A stretch of DNA of 55,446 bases from Opitutaceae bacterium (GTDB lineage Bacteria; Verrucomicrobiota; Verrucomicrobiia; Opitutales; Opitutaceae): positions 1-55,446 of the forward strand of contig JADJTK010000020.1 in NCBI GenBank assembly GCA_016711225.1, given 5' to 3'. Shown here piece by piece: positions 44,545 to 52,728 of this stretch. The first letter of the stretch is position 1. Every line of letters starts with the position of its first letter. The position numbers and the translations under genes were made by a program. Below the pieces are notes generated by a model. The model saw nothing but the letters and a program-made list of their open reading frames with translations, made no database searches and had not been told where the DNA came from.

Positions 44545-44599
44545 TGTCCCAAACCTTTGCAAATCTGCCTGTTTTTGCGGCGATTGTCCCAAACCTCGT
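44545..44599 (-). repeat. Right end: two transposase-binding-type sites and terminal repeat
   Basis: TGTCCCAAACC at 44545-44555 and again at 44585-44595, the latter inside TTGTCCCAAACCTCGT (44584-44599), the inverted copy of the left terminus. ATTTGCAAAGGTTTGGGACA is shared by the inner sites of both ends. Confidence 0.75.
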
Positions 44600-44929
44600 C
44601 GCGGGCCAGATTTATGAGGTCTCCGCCTCGGCCGCCCTCTGAAAATCAGGGCTATTCAGCCCAGCTCAGGGTTTCTCAGGGTGTCCCGAACCAGATGCAA
44701 CTTCTCAGTGGACCGCGTTCGCCCCCTTGTCTCCGGCCTAAACAGACCTCAACGCGGTCGCGCGCGGACAGGGACGGACCGAGTCTCGGTGCGGAAGCGC
44801 TCGCTTTCCGCGAGCCGAGTCCACGACCCGATTGGGGACAATCGGGTCCACCCGCCAACGCCAGTCTGCGATGCGGGTTCAGGTTCCTGCAGGTCAGCGC
44901 CCTGGCCTACAGGCCAAGCGGTGCCCGCC
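44600..44929. other. Gene-free right flank with a strong hairpin and one degenerate end-like site
   Basis: No credible gene. TGTCCCGAACC at 44682-44692 differs by one base from the end-site TGTCCCAAACC. GACCCGATTG (44825-44834), ggga, CAATCGGGTC (44839-44848) form a perfect 10-bp hairpin downstream of the leftward gene 44930-45385. It lacks a T-run on either strand. cagctcagggtttctcaggg near 44663-44681 is a short direct repeat. Confidence 0.4.
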
Positions 44930-45385
44930 TCACTCCTTGGCCGGGGCGTCCTTGGGGAGCTTGTTGTCGGTGGTGAGCACCAGCACGGGGGTCTTGGTCT
45001 TCACCCAGAGTTCGACGTCCTTGAAATTCTTGGCCGGCACGGCCTCGAAGGCCTCGCCCAAGGTCTCGGCCGGCAGTTTGCGGCCGCGGCGGGTGGAGTT
45101 GAAATCGTAGGTGGCCTTGTGCACGCGTTCCAACACGGAGAGCACGCTGGCCTCTTCCGGGAGCTGGAGTACCCAGCCGGCGAGCTCCTGCTCGGGCATC
45201 TTGCCATCGGGGTCGGAGACGAGGATGACGAACTGCTTTTTTTGCGCCGGCGGCTTCTCCTCGTCCGCCACGGCGGAGTCCTCGGTGATCTTGTTGATCT
45301 GCTCGATGATGCGCCGCATGACGGCGGGCTCGAGCTCGGCTTGGCGGAGGATGTCTGCGACTTTGGCGACTTCGATTTTAGCCAT
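44930..45385 (-). CDS. Homologue of the prophage protein 40908-41348, outside the element (151 aa)
   Basis: ATG 45385: MAKIEVAKVADILRQAELEP, AQKKQFVILVSDPDGKMPEQ, ELAGWVLQLPEEASVLSVLE, GRKLPAETLGEAFEAVPAKN and LWVKTKTPVLVLTTDNKLPK, about 70 percent identical to the prophage copy with a longer Asp/Glu/Lys tail. The DNA differs at many third positions, so it is an old divergence, not a recent copy. It is oriented leftward, 80 bases downstream of birA. It may be a remnant of an earlier related phage or a host gene that phages have picked up. Intact frame, which suggests selection. Confidence 0.65.
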   Translation of the reverse strand: MAKIEVAKVADILRQAELEPAVMRRIIEQINKITEDSAVADEEKPPAQKKQFVILVSDPDGKMPEQELAGWVLQLPEEASVLSVLERVHKATYDFNSTRRGRKLPAETLGEAFEAVPAKNFKDVELWVKTKTPVLVLTTDNKLPKDAPAKE

Positions 45386-45464
45386 GGTGATTGTTGGCTG
45401 TTGTTTGAACGCCCCCGGAGCTGTGGCGCCAGCCGGAAATGGGGGCGGGGCGAAGGGCGCCGGG

Positions 45465-46464
45465 CTACTCCTTGCGCAGGGTGACCTCGCCGGCGCGGAA
45501 ACGCAGGGTGCGGCCGGCCTCGGTACGCAGCAACAGTGCCCCCTCGTTGTCGATGCCCCGCGCGATGCCGGTGTGGGTGGCGCTGCCCTGCACCACGGTG
45601 ATGCGCCGGCCGGCGAGTATGTCGTGGTGGCTCCACAGATCCGCGACCTCGTCGAGCGGCGCGCGGGCGAGGAAACGGTCGTAGGCGGCGAGCACGCGGC
45701 CGACGATGGCGGCGGCGAGCTGGTTGAGATCGAGCGGGTGGCCGGCCTCGCGGGCGAGGGTGGTGGCGCGAGGGGCGATCTCGCGCGGCCAGGCGGAGTC
45801 GGGCGTGTTGACGTTGAGGCCCAGGCCGAAGACGAGGTCGCGGGTATGGTCGGCGTCGATGCGCGCCTCGGTGAGCATGCCGCCCACCTTGCGCTCACCG
45901 TAGTAGAGATCGTTGGGCCATTTCAGGCCCGGGGCCACGCCGGCGAGGAGGGCGAGCAGCTCGCACAGATTGAGCCCCATCCAGAGAGTGAACAGGTGCA
46001 TGCGCTCCGGCGGCAGCTCGGGGCGGAAGGCGAAGGAGAGGTAGAGATTGCCTTCGGCCGGGCTGTGCCAGACGCGCCCGAAACGGCCTCTCCCTTGGCT
46101 CTGCGCGGCGGAAAATACGACAAAGGGCGCGGTGCGCCCGGCGGCAAGCTGGCGCTCGGCCTCCTCGTTGGTGCTGTCCACCGTGGCGTGGAAGAACGTG
46201 GCGGGAGCGCCGGCCGGCAGCCGCGCGCACCAGTGCGGGGCTGAGGCCGGCCGGCTGGGCGCTCAGGCGGTAGCCGCGGCTATGCTCGGCGGTGAAACGG
46301 AACCCCTCTGTCTCCAACCGGTGGAGATGCCCCCAGACTGCCACCCGGCTTACGCCGACGACCTTGGCCAGTGCGGCACCGGAAACGCAGCCGCCGTCGG
46401 CTGCGAGGAACTCGCGCAGCAGGGTGGCTTCGACATCGGCGGCGCGGTGGACGGCTCGGGGCAT
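45465..46464 (-). CDS. birA: Biotin-protein ligase BirA (with N-terminal DNA-binding domain), one frameshift
   Basis: ATG 46464 (MPRAVHRAADVEATLLREFL). An N-terminal winged helix follows (GCVSGAALAKVVGVSRVAVW, GHLHRLETEGFRFTAEHSRG YRL). A frameshift near 46200 leads to the catalytic domain VDSTNEEAERQLAAG, SQGRGRFGRVWHSPAEGNLY (the GRGRxGRxW biotin/ATP loop), LKWPNDLYYGERKVGGML and GLGLNVNTPDSAW, then a C-terminal beta cap. It activates biotin as biotinyl-AMP and transfers it to biotin carboxyl carrier protein. The N-terminal domain suggests it also represses biotin genes. The start lies 14 bases from the nadC stop. Confidence 0.85.
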
Positions 46465-46477
46465 GGGGCGGAGGACC

Positions 46478-47426
46478 TTAGCGCAGCGGCTCCTCCTGCC
46501 AGTCCAGACCGATGTCGACCCACACGCTGTGGTGCACCAGCGCCGGTGGGAGATGAAGTCGAGGGCCCAGTTGCGCCAGCTTGGGCAGGCTGGTGAGGGT
46601 GACCCGCCGCTGGCCTCGGTGAAGGCGCGCCCGTCGATCAGGGCCACGGCGCGGCGTAGTTGCGGCACGGTGAAGTTGTCGAGCAGGATGACGTCGGCGC
46701 CGGCCTCAAGCACGGGCGGGATCTGGGTGAGGGCGTCGACCTCGACTTCGATGGGCAGCTCGGGGGCGGTGGCGCGGGCGCGCGGCGCACGGCGGCGGCG
46801 AGGCGCTCCCCCGCGGTGGCGCCGGCGGCGGCGAGGTGGTTGTCCTTGAGCATCACCCGGTCGAAGAGGCCGAGGCGGTGGTTGTCGGAGCCGCCGCAGG
46901 CGACCGCGTACTTCTCGAGCATGCGCCAGCCCGGGGTGGTCTTGCGTGTATCAAGGAGGCGGGTGCGGGTGGGGCCCAGCGCAAGCACATGGCGGCGCGT
47001 GGTGGTGGCGATGCCGGAGAGGCGCTGGAGGAAGTTGAGCAGCACCCGCTCGGCCGGCAGCAGCAGGCGCGAGGGGCCCGAGAGCACAGCGAGCAGGGTG
47101 CCGGCGGGGACAACATCGCCGTCCTGCACCAGTGCGTTCACGGTGACGCCGCGGCCGTAGGCGGCGAGCACGGGGCAACCAGCCCCAGGCCGCAGACGAC
47201 CAACTCCTCGCGGGACACCAGGGCGGCAGTGCGCGACGGTGAGGCCCCTGGCCCTCTGTCGTAACATCTCCGGTACGGGTAGGGCGGTGCGCGAGGCCGG
47301 CGCCGGCGAGGTCCTCGTCGCGGGCGGCGGCCACGAGGCGGCACCAGGTGGGCGCGGGTCGAGATCGGTCCAGCGGACGCGGTGATGGAGATGGGCGAGG
47401 AGGCGGGCGCGAGTAAGGCGAGGCAT
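46478..47426 (-). CDS. nadC: Nicotinate-nucleotide pyrophosphorylase (quinolinate phosphoribosyltransferase), frameshifted
   Basis: ATG 47426 (MPRLTRARLLAHLHHRVRWT DLD). Core: GVTVNALVQDGDVVPAGTLL, VLLNFLQRLSGIATTTRRHV, TRLLDTRKTTPGWRMLEKYA with the catalytic-region Lys, GGSDNHRLGLFDRVMLKDNH and, in another frame, LEAGADVILLDNFTVPQLRR and FTEASGG. These match NadC motifs (LNxLQxxSGIAT, DTRKTTPGxR, GGxxNHRxGLxDxxLIKDNH). Converts quinolinate and PRPP to nicotinate mononucleotide in NAD synthesis. nadC-birA adjacency is common. Frame errors near 47330, 47170 and 46700. Confidence 0.85.
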
Positions 47427-47583
47427 CGGAGCGAGGGCGGCACGGTGGCGGGTACGGCGGGCACAGGCAAAGGGATTTCTCCGGCGGAGAGGCCGACGAA
47501 GGCCGAAGGCCGGAGTAGGGTCGTTGCCTCAATAGGGCCGTTTCGCTTCAAGGGCCCCCCCTGCTGGCCGATGCCTCCAATTG

Positions 47584-47961
47584 ATGGACTCCATGTCGTC
47601 AATCCCCACTCGCGAGGCAACAATCTCGCCGAACGCCGATGGACACTTCCGGTTGGTCAGCGCCGCCGATTCCCATCAGCTTACCCCCATCGTTTTCAAC
47701 TCGCGCAAGGCGGCCCGCAATTGGGCCTTTAGGCGCGGCTACCAGGTGCGCACGGGCAACCCGCCCCGGCAGGCGCTGAAGACCCACAAGGGCGTCGCAT
47801 GCAGCGCCCATACAGGTACAATTTGGGGCCGGGCGGCATTCGCGCCGCCGTTGGATCTGCGCCGGCCGTTGGGCGGCCTGTTGAGTGCGACGTCGAATAC
47901 GGGCCTCCGTGCCGTTTTTATAATGCAGGCAGCTGTTGCAGTGCGGCGGCTGGAGGCTTAG
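47584..47961 (+). CDS. Small hypothetical protein
   Basis: ATG 47584 (MDSMSSIPTREATISPNADG) with RLVSAADSHQLTPIVFNSRK and AARNWAFRRGYQVRTGNP. The first 55-60 codons look like a real small host protein. The rest of the frame to 47961 is less natural and a frame change near 47795 is possible. Divergent from nadC with a 157-base gap. Confidence 0.4.
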   Translation: MDSMSSIPTREATISPNADGHFRLVSAADSHQLTPIVFNSRKAARNWAFRRGYQVRTGNPPRQALKTHKGVACSAHTGTIWGRAAFAPPLDLRRPLGGLLSATSNTGLRAVFIMQAAVAVRRLEA

Positions 47962-48111
47962 CGGTGACCAGCGTCGGCTCAGAAGACGACGTTCTGGCGA
48001 ACGTCGCTACGGCACGAGGAGGTGGTGCCCCAGTGAGCACGAAAAGGCCGGGGACGATACCCCGGACCGATTGAATACGGCAACGCGTCGATCGTCTCGT
48101 TGCCTTGTCTT

Positions 48112-48633
48112 CCCTGGATGAAGAGATCGGCAATCAACAGCCGACCCAGCACCTCGAAGGCGAACGTCCAGCGCCGGGCACCGGTGACCGTGCCGACTTG
48201 GAGCCTGCGAACCGCGGAGCACGGTGGGCGGGGGTGACCTTGCACTGGAAGCCGAGGTCGCAGATGCCGTTTTGAAGGTCCCGACGGTCATGTTGGTGAT
48301 CTCACCGACCACGTCCTGATGACGATGTCGTTGTTGTCAGTTGGAGGATTTCGGCGGCGGTCATGCCGGTGATGCCAGCAGCGATCTGAAAGCGAGTTCC
48401 ATCTCCATATACAGGTAGACCATTCCGTTGGCCTCCCCGGTGAACCGACCGGAGGCCGACGATGAGCCGGGTCGATGGATCCGGCGGCGTAGAACAGGGT
48501 GCCGTCGGCCTCCGCAGTGGGCGGACGCCGCAGGAACTTCGCGGTCATGTGGGCGGTCGTCTGCATGACTCGCAGCATGGCGTTCTCAGGCAGTTTCGTC
48601 AGCGTCGATGTCAGGAAAAGTGGTGTCTTGCAT
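48112..48633 (-). CDS. CheX-like chemotaxis phosphatase-type protein, frameshifted
   Basis: ATG 48633 reads MQDTTFPDID in one frame; the coding frame then moves to ENAMLRVMQTTAHMTAKFLR, and in further frames GEANGMVYLYMEMELAFRIA, GMTAAEILQLTDNNDIV, VVGEITNMTVGTFK, DLGFQC and FAFEVLGRLLIADLFIQ. The ExxNMxxG-type helix (DVVGEITNMTVGTFKN) is the CheX/CheC catalytic region, which dephosphorylates CheY-P. A CheW gene lies 5 kb away. The 3' end is uncertain because of frame errors. Confidence 0.6.
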
Positions 48634-48846
48634 GGTGAAATTCTCGGCGGTCGCAACCTGTGAGGGAGGGCGGTCCTGCACCGGGCAGCTGCATCCTGGT
48701 CGGAATGCCAATCGGCCGATGCCGGCCGGACCTAAGAACAAATGTGCGGCCTGGGTCAGACCGGTGGAACCGCGGGAGGAGGGCCGTCGCTATCGTGTCG
48801 TTCGCCGACGGGGAGGAGGCGTAGTTTCCGCCAAAGGAGGTGCGCC

Positions 48847-49530
48847 ATGCCAGCGTGGCTAAGCCCGAGATCCAGGCCCTCGATCCGGCAGCGGATCGAG
48901 GCGAGCGCGCGGCGATGGTGGCGAGCAACTGCAGGTCCAGGACATCCGCGATGCGCGGGTGTTGGCGCGATGGCGACGGTGCCCCGCCACCGGTTCGTCC
49001 GGAGGGTGCAGGCTGGGCCTATGCGGATTGCCCCTCCCGATCGGGCACGGGCAGACGATCTCCCAGCCCTATATTGTGGCGTTGATGACGGAGCTGTTGG
49101 CTTGCGACCGACAGATCGGGTGCTCGAGATCGGCACAGGGTGTGGCTACCAGACTGCGGTGTTGGCCGCTTTGGTACGAGAAGTGTGCACCGTTGAACGG
49201 GTGGAGGGGCTGGCGCGGACGGCCGGTGCCCGGATGGCGGCACTGGGGATGACCCAAGTCGCCCTGCGGGTGGGCGACGGCCGGGAGGGCTGGGCGGAGC
49301 GGGCTCCCTTTGATTGTATCATGGTTACGGCGGCTCCCGACCAGTTGCCGGCCGCGTTGGGCGCGCAGTTGGCGCCGGGCGGGCGCCTGGTGATTCCGTT
49401 GGGCGGGCGGCCACTGCAGTGGTTGCACCGTTTCACCGCGAGGCGGACGGTTGCCTGCGCGACGAGAATTGATCCCGGTACGCTTCGTGCCGCTGGTCGA
49501 GAGGGCAGGCGGGCCGCCTGGGGCGTCGGC
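48847..49530 (+). CDS. pcm: Protein-L-isoaspartate O-methyltransferase, frameshifted
   Basis: Read across frames: QDIRDARVLARMATVPRHRF, ADCPLPIGHGQTISQPYIVA and LMTELLA, TDRVLEIGTGCGYQTAVLAA, VCTVERVEGLARTAGARMAA and FDCIMVTAAPDQLPAALGAQ, LAPGGRLVIPLGG. IGxGQTISQPYIVAxMTELL and VLEIGTGxGYQ are diagnostic of Pcm. It repairs isoaspartyl residues in damaged proteins using SAM. Start at ATG 48847 is provisional; an ATG at 48915 also fits. It converges with the next gene. Confidence 0.8.
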
Positions 49531-50461
49531 TGCGAAGTGCGGTTCCAGGACAGGTGGTTGCGGACGTTGTCGCCCAGGTCGCGGGCGGCCTTGCGCCAGT
49601 CGATATCCCAGCGGATGCGGGTGGTGACGCGATGCTCGGTGTCGTCGCCGAAGAAGATCGCCTCGTAACCGGCGCCACGACCAGGCGGCCGGGCAGGCGG
49701 AGCATCAGTTTAGGAGGGATTTCGTAGCTCACCGAGGGCAGCACGCTGAGATACTCGTGGCTCTCCCCTGCGGGCGCCGTGGTGCGCAGGAGGTGGCGAA
49801 AGTGTAGTGCCAGGCGCGCGGTGGAGCACGACGCCGGGGTGATGCTGAGGTTGTCGCGCGCCGGCCGGTAGTCGGCGATGAGGCCGGTTTGGGGTCGTAG
49901 TCGAAGACCTCGTAGCCGAGGTTGAGGAAGGTGGTGAATCCGTGGAACGGCGTCCAATCGCGGGAGAACACGAGGTAGGGGATTGAACCGGGTGGTGCCC
50001 AGGGGCTGAGCTCCTCAGGCGCCCCCGCGCCGGCGGCAGCACGATGGTGGCGCCCATCCCGCTGTATCCACGTAGGGGCAGAGCAGGGTGTGCCAGGCGA
50101 ACTTGGTGCCGAGCCGGTATTCGGCGATGCCGGCGCCGCCGCCCTCGCCGCCGAAATTGTCGAGGTAGGGCAGGACCTCCGCGCTGGCCTCGAAGTGCCG
50201 GGTGAAGGCGTAGCGCACTCCGGTGCGGATACGCACGGAGTCCTTGTGCGCCAGGTCGCCGAAGAGCGGGTTGAGCGTGAAGCGCAGCGACTTTGGCCAG
50301 AGGATCTTGGGGAGCTGGAAATCGAAGATGCCGCGCAGGCTCACGGAATCTGATCGTCGACAGAACTGCCGGACGCGGGCTGGTCGGCGGCCGCGAGGAG
50401 CAGGGCGAAGGCGACGCCGAGGGCGAAGCCGGCGGGGCGAGGGGCGGGGAAGCGAAACCAT
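49433..50461 (-). CDS. Exported outer-membrane beta-barrel-type protein, frameshifted
   Basis: ATG 50461 is followed, in a shifted frame, by a signal peptide (AGFALGVAFALLLAAADQPA). Barrel-type segments alternate across frames: SLRGIFDFQLPKILWPKSLR, FTLNPLFGDLAHKDSVRIRT, YAFTRHFEASAEVLPYLDNF, PYLVFSRDWTPFHGFTTFLN and LGYEVFDYDPKP, FGDDTEHRVTTRIRWDIDWR. Amphipathic strands ending in aromatics fit an outer-membrane barrel. Function unknown; 3' limit approximate, overlapping pcm on the other strand. Confidence 0.45.
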
Positions 50462-50593
50462 GACTCGGCCCAACGACCGCAAGGCGGCGGTCGGGTTGCA
50501 ATCTTCCCGCCGGCGGCAGTCGTGAAATAGGGAATCTTTACCTCGACTTCCTGGGGAATGCCCTCGCATACTCTTCCAGCGAAGCGCAGCCCC

Positions 50594-50914
50594 ATGAACG
50601 TCCTCCCTGAACTCAATCCCGAGACCTACTCGCTGTTTCAATTTACGCTCGTCGCGCGACAGGGGGCACCGCGGCGCAGAAGTCGCACTGCTGGGGGAGA
50701 ATTTCAGCATCGAAGAGGCCTTCAATGCGGCCAAGGCCCTGGTGAACCGCGACCACGAGGCGATGCGCACGCTGTTGCGGCAGAAGGGCGAGACGAAGGA
50801 GCCGACCAATCTCCAGATCTGCGACACCGAGTTTGGTTACGATCTGCGGCACATTATCTCGTTGTGTCGAGGTATTGGATTCACGCCAAGCCGGTGCTGC
50901 GCAAGTCGGCCTGA
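50594..50914 (+). CDS. Conserved-type small hypothetical protein (about 105 aa), frameshifted
   Basis: ATG 50594 (MNVLPELNPETYSLFQFTLV). Other frames continue AEVALLGENFSIEEAFNAAK, ALVNRDHEAMRTLLRQKGET, TNLQICDTEFGYDLRHIISL and end YWIHAKPVLRKSA at 50914. A small alpha/beta protein. Family not recognised. Confidence 0.45.
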   Translation: MNVLPELNPETYSLFQFTLVARQGAPRRRSRTAGGEFQHRRGLQCGQGPGEPRPRGDAHAVAAEGRDEGADQSPDLRHRVWLRSAAHYLVVSRYWIHAKPVLRKSA

Positions 50915-51207
50915 GCCGCCCGATTCCGGGGGAGTTGCCGGACGGAACCGTCCGGTCCCCGGCCCCTGCCGTCCGGTTTCTTCCCCGTCCGGGGCCAACC
51001 ACATTTGGCCCCGGGCCTGGACCGGGGATGTGCGTGCGGGCGGGGGTTTAGGCCCTTCCGCGGGCGGCGCCAGGTTCGTGGGTCGATGTAACCCCCTGGG
51101 TCCCAGCACGCGGGGGCGCGGGCGCGAAATTTCGGGCGGAACGCAAAAACCTTGAAAAAGCGCTTGCCGGTGGGCGGGGCGGTGTCCAGCGTCCCCCTCT
51201 CCCTGAA
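50915..51207. other. Gene-free stretch before tRNA-Leu
   Basis: GC-rich and without protein-like frames. gccggacggaaccgtccggt (50937-50956) forms a hairpin that may end the preceding transcript. aaaaccttgaaaaagcgctt (51145-51165) is AT-richer and could belong to the tRNA promoter. Confidence 0.4.
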
Positions 51208-51293
51208 GCCGAGGTGGCGGAATTGGCAGACCGCACTAGATTCAGAGTCTAGCGCCTTCACGGGCGATGGGTTCGACTCCTTCCTCGGCACCA
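51208..51293 (+). tRNA. tRNA-Leu (anticodon CAG)
   Basis: Acceptor GCCGAGG pairs with CCTCGGC, followed by a genomic ACCA. The anticodon arm is CTAGA-TTCAGAG-TCTAG, giving CAG. A long variable arm (cgccttcacgggcg) is as expected for a type II leucine tRNA, and the T-arm has GGTTCGACTCC. One or two positions in the D-arm look like base errors (gcagaccgc). The prophage end is 6.6 kb away, so this is not an attachment site. Confidence 0.9.
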
Positions 51294-51439
51294 GTTTTGA
51301 TAGGTAAGGCGAAAGGCCACACAGATGCCACAAACGGCAACCCTGTTGTGGCCTTTCGTTTCCAGCCCCAGGCCTGAGAAATTGCTTGAGGCCTCCCGCT
51401 CTCTCTATTCGCGGTTGTGATGCCCTGTTTCTGACGGCA

Positions 51440-51510
51440 CAGCCGGCATGAGTGTGTTCCTTGTCCTCCTTGGCGTTCTCGTGGTTCGTTGCCTTCTTTA
51501 GCCTCGCTGG
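51440..51510 (-). repeat. Dispersed repeat unit (partial)
   Basis: The minus strand reads accacgagaacgccaaggag then gacaaggaacacactc, translating as NHENAKEDKEH. It is related in style to the units at 4140-4330 and 7495-7590. No gene is seen from 51294 to 51788. Confidence 0.5.
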
Positions 51511-51755
51511 CGGGAACGTGGTATGCGAGGTCTTCGCCGCGGTGTCTTTCTTGATCGGCGTGTTGCCATCACTGGCCCTGCGATCCACCCAAGATCGACT
51601 CGGCCCGTGATGAAGCCACGAGCGAACGAGGCAGATGAACGAGGAGTCAGGCGATGCGCGCCGCCTGACGGTTGTCGCCGGTGGCTGTGGCGGAGCCTGA
51701 TGAAGAGGTTGAACGCGTATCGAACGCCGGATAGTCGCCTCCAACCGTAAACAAA

Positions 51756-51780
51756 GCCCCGAGCCGTGGGAGCCCGGGGC
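51756..51780 (-). terminator. Terminator of the 31-aa minigene
   Basis: On the minus strand GCCCCG (51780-51775) pairs with CGGGGC (51761-51756), followed by TTTGTTT. It lies just beyond the stop of the tiny gene at 51789. Confidence 0.5.
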
Positions 51781-51788
51781 GATCAGCG

Positions 51789-51884
51789 CTAACGTCTTGC
51801 GGGGCCTGGCCGAAGGGTCAGGGCCCGCGGCGGCATGTTCATCTCGCGCGGTGCCGGCTTGACCGGCTCATTGGTAGTGTTCAT
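51789..51884 (-). CDS. Possible 31-aa basic peptide gene
   Basis: ATG 51884 to stop 51789: MNTTNEPVKPAPREMNMPPR then ALTLRPGPARR. It is framed by hairpins on both sides (51756-51780 and 51914-51948). The proline- and arginine-rich peptide has no recognised family. Translation is suggested only by the clean boundaries. Confidence 0.3.
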   Translation of the reverse strand: MNTTNEPVKPAPREMNMPPRALTLRPGPARR

Positions 51885-51913
51885 TTCTGTGTCTTGTCGT
51901 TCGTTTTTGATTG

Positions 51914-51948
51914 AGCCCCGTTCGCGTTGCGGCGGACGGGGGCTTTTT
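51914..51948 (+). terminator. Rho-independent-type hairpin with T-run
   Basis: AGCCCCGT...ACGGGGGCT with a 15-base interior and TTTTT at 51944-51948 on the plus strand. A related hairpin follows at 52036-52064. Confidence 0.55.
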
Positions 51949-52035
51949 GTTGTCCGGGCCGGGCTGATCGACGCTGTGACCGGCTGTCTAAGAGGTGCCA
52001 TTGGTGAACCCGTTTCCATATCTGATCTTCCTTGG

Positions 52036-52067
52036 AGCCCCGCCGTGCCAGCGGTACCGGGGCTTTT
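52036..52067 (+). terminator. Second GCCCCG hairpin with T-run
   Basis: AGCCCCG (52036-52042) pairs with CGGGGCT (52058-52064), followed by TTT. It is similar in arm sequence to the hairpins at 51756 and 51914. From 52068 to 52450 I see no convincing gene. Confidence 0.5.
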
Positions 52068-52452
52068 ACTGGGCGCGAAGTTGGCGCCAGATACCCTCTC
52101 CGGTATCACGAGCCCGCCAAGTCGCTTTGCGGGCCTCAGTCAGAAGGCAAAAAGGGGCTGGTTTTGAATCCTGAAATGGTATCGGGAATAGCGGAGCCAA
52201 GCGGTACGCCTCGCGCCAGATCTCCGCAGCCCTCGATCTGCCACGAGCCCTGCATGCCCCCCTCCGCTGCGCTCCGTTCGGTAAGCACCTTCCCGCTGGC
52301 GGCTAGTCGCGAGGAATCGCGCAGGAAGCGGCGCTCCTGGAATGCGCGGTCGCGGGAGCCTGAAAACGGCAGGGCTTGGCATCGCGGCGGTGTAGGATAG
52401 TGATCGCCCATCCTGCCGGCACGCTCCTGAATCCCACCAATCCCTCCGTCCC

Positions 52453-52728
52453 TTGCTCCGCGCGTGGCAGGTGTCCCCGCCTCTCGACCCCGGTTTTCGC
52501 AGCGCGATCTGGGCGGGGATCGAACAGGCCCGGCACGTGGGCCGATCGACCTGGGCGGGTATCTGCGCTTCATCATCGGGTGGCCTGGGGTTGTTGGTGC
52601 TGGGTTTTGTGGCCGGTGGGGCGGGGTGGCTGGGCCGCAGCGCCGGGGCGCACCATTCCGCCGACGACCGGGAGCTGGTCCTGGCCAGCTATGTGGCCGC
52701 CATTGATGTGCGCGCCATGGAGCCATGA
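52453..52728 (+). CDS. Small membrane protein, anti-sigma-like, possible frame errors
   Basis: LLRAWQVSPPLDPGFRSAIW followed by AGIEQARHV, then a hydrophobic segment GLLVLGFVAGGAGWLGRSAG, and DDRELVLASYVAAIDVRAME before TGA 52726-52728. 'PPLxPxFRxxVWxxIE' before one helix is frequent in small anti-sigma-type proteins next to ECF sigma genes. It is coupled by ATGA to the next gene. The TTG start at 52453 is provisional. Confidence 0.45.
   Translation: MLRAWQVSPPLDPGFRSAIWAGIEQARHVGRSTWAGICASSSGGLGLLVLGFVAGGAGWLGRSAGAHHSADDRELVLASYVAAIDVRAMEP

Larger units (their letters stand above)
8854..44599. mobile_element. Mu-like transposable prophage with siphovirus-type tail and centre-out gene order
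   Basis: Both ends carry ACGAGGTTTGGGACAA as inverted repeats (8854-8869 and complement of 44584-44599), each with a second inner copy of GGTTTGGGACA. Between them lie a MuA-like transposase, a MuB-like ATPase, Ner-like and XRE regulators, Gam-like and Dam-like proteins, gp27/terminase/DUF935 portal/protease head genes, and a long-tail module. The five bases outside are CGCGC on the left and CGCGG on the right, an imperfect target duplication. Length about 35.7 kb is normal for Mu-type phages. The early operon runs to the right end and the late operon to the left end from a central switch. I see no integrase and no att site at a tRNA, consistent with replicative transposition. Confidence 0.85.

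Noticed and set aside
51208..51293. tRNA-Leu as the attachment site of the prophage
   Set aside because: The prophage ends at 44599, 6.6 kb away, and the element has a MuA-type transposase and no tyrosine or serine integrase.
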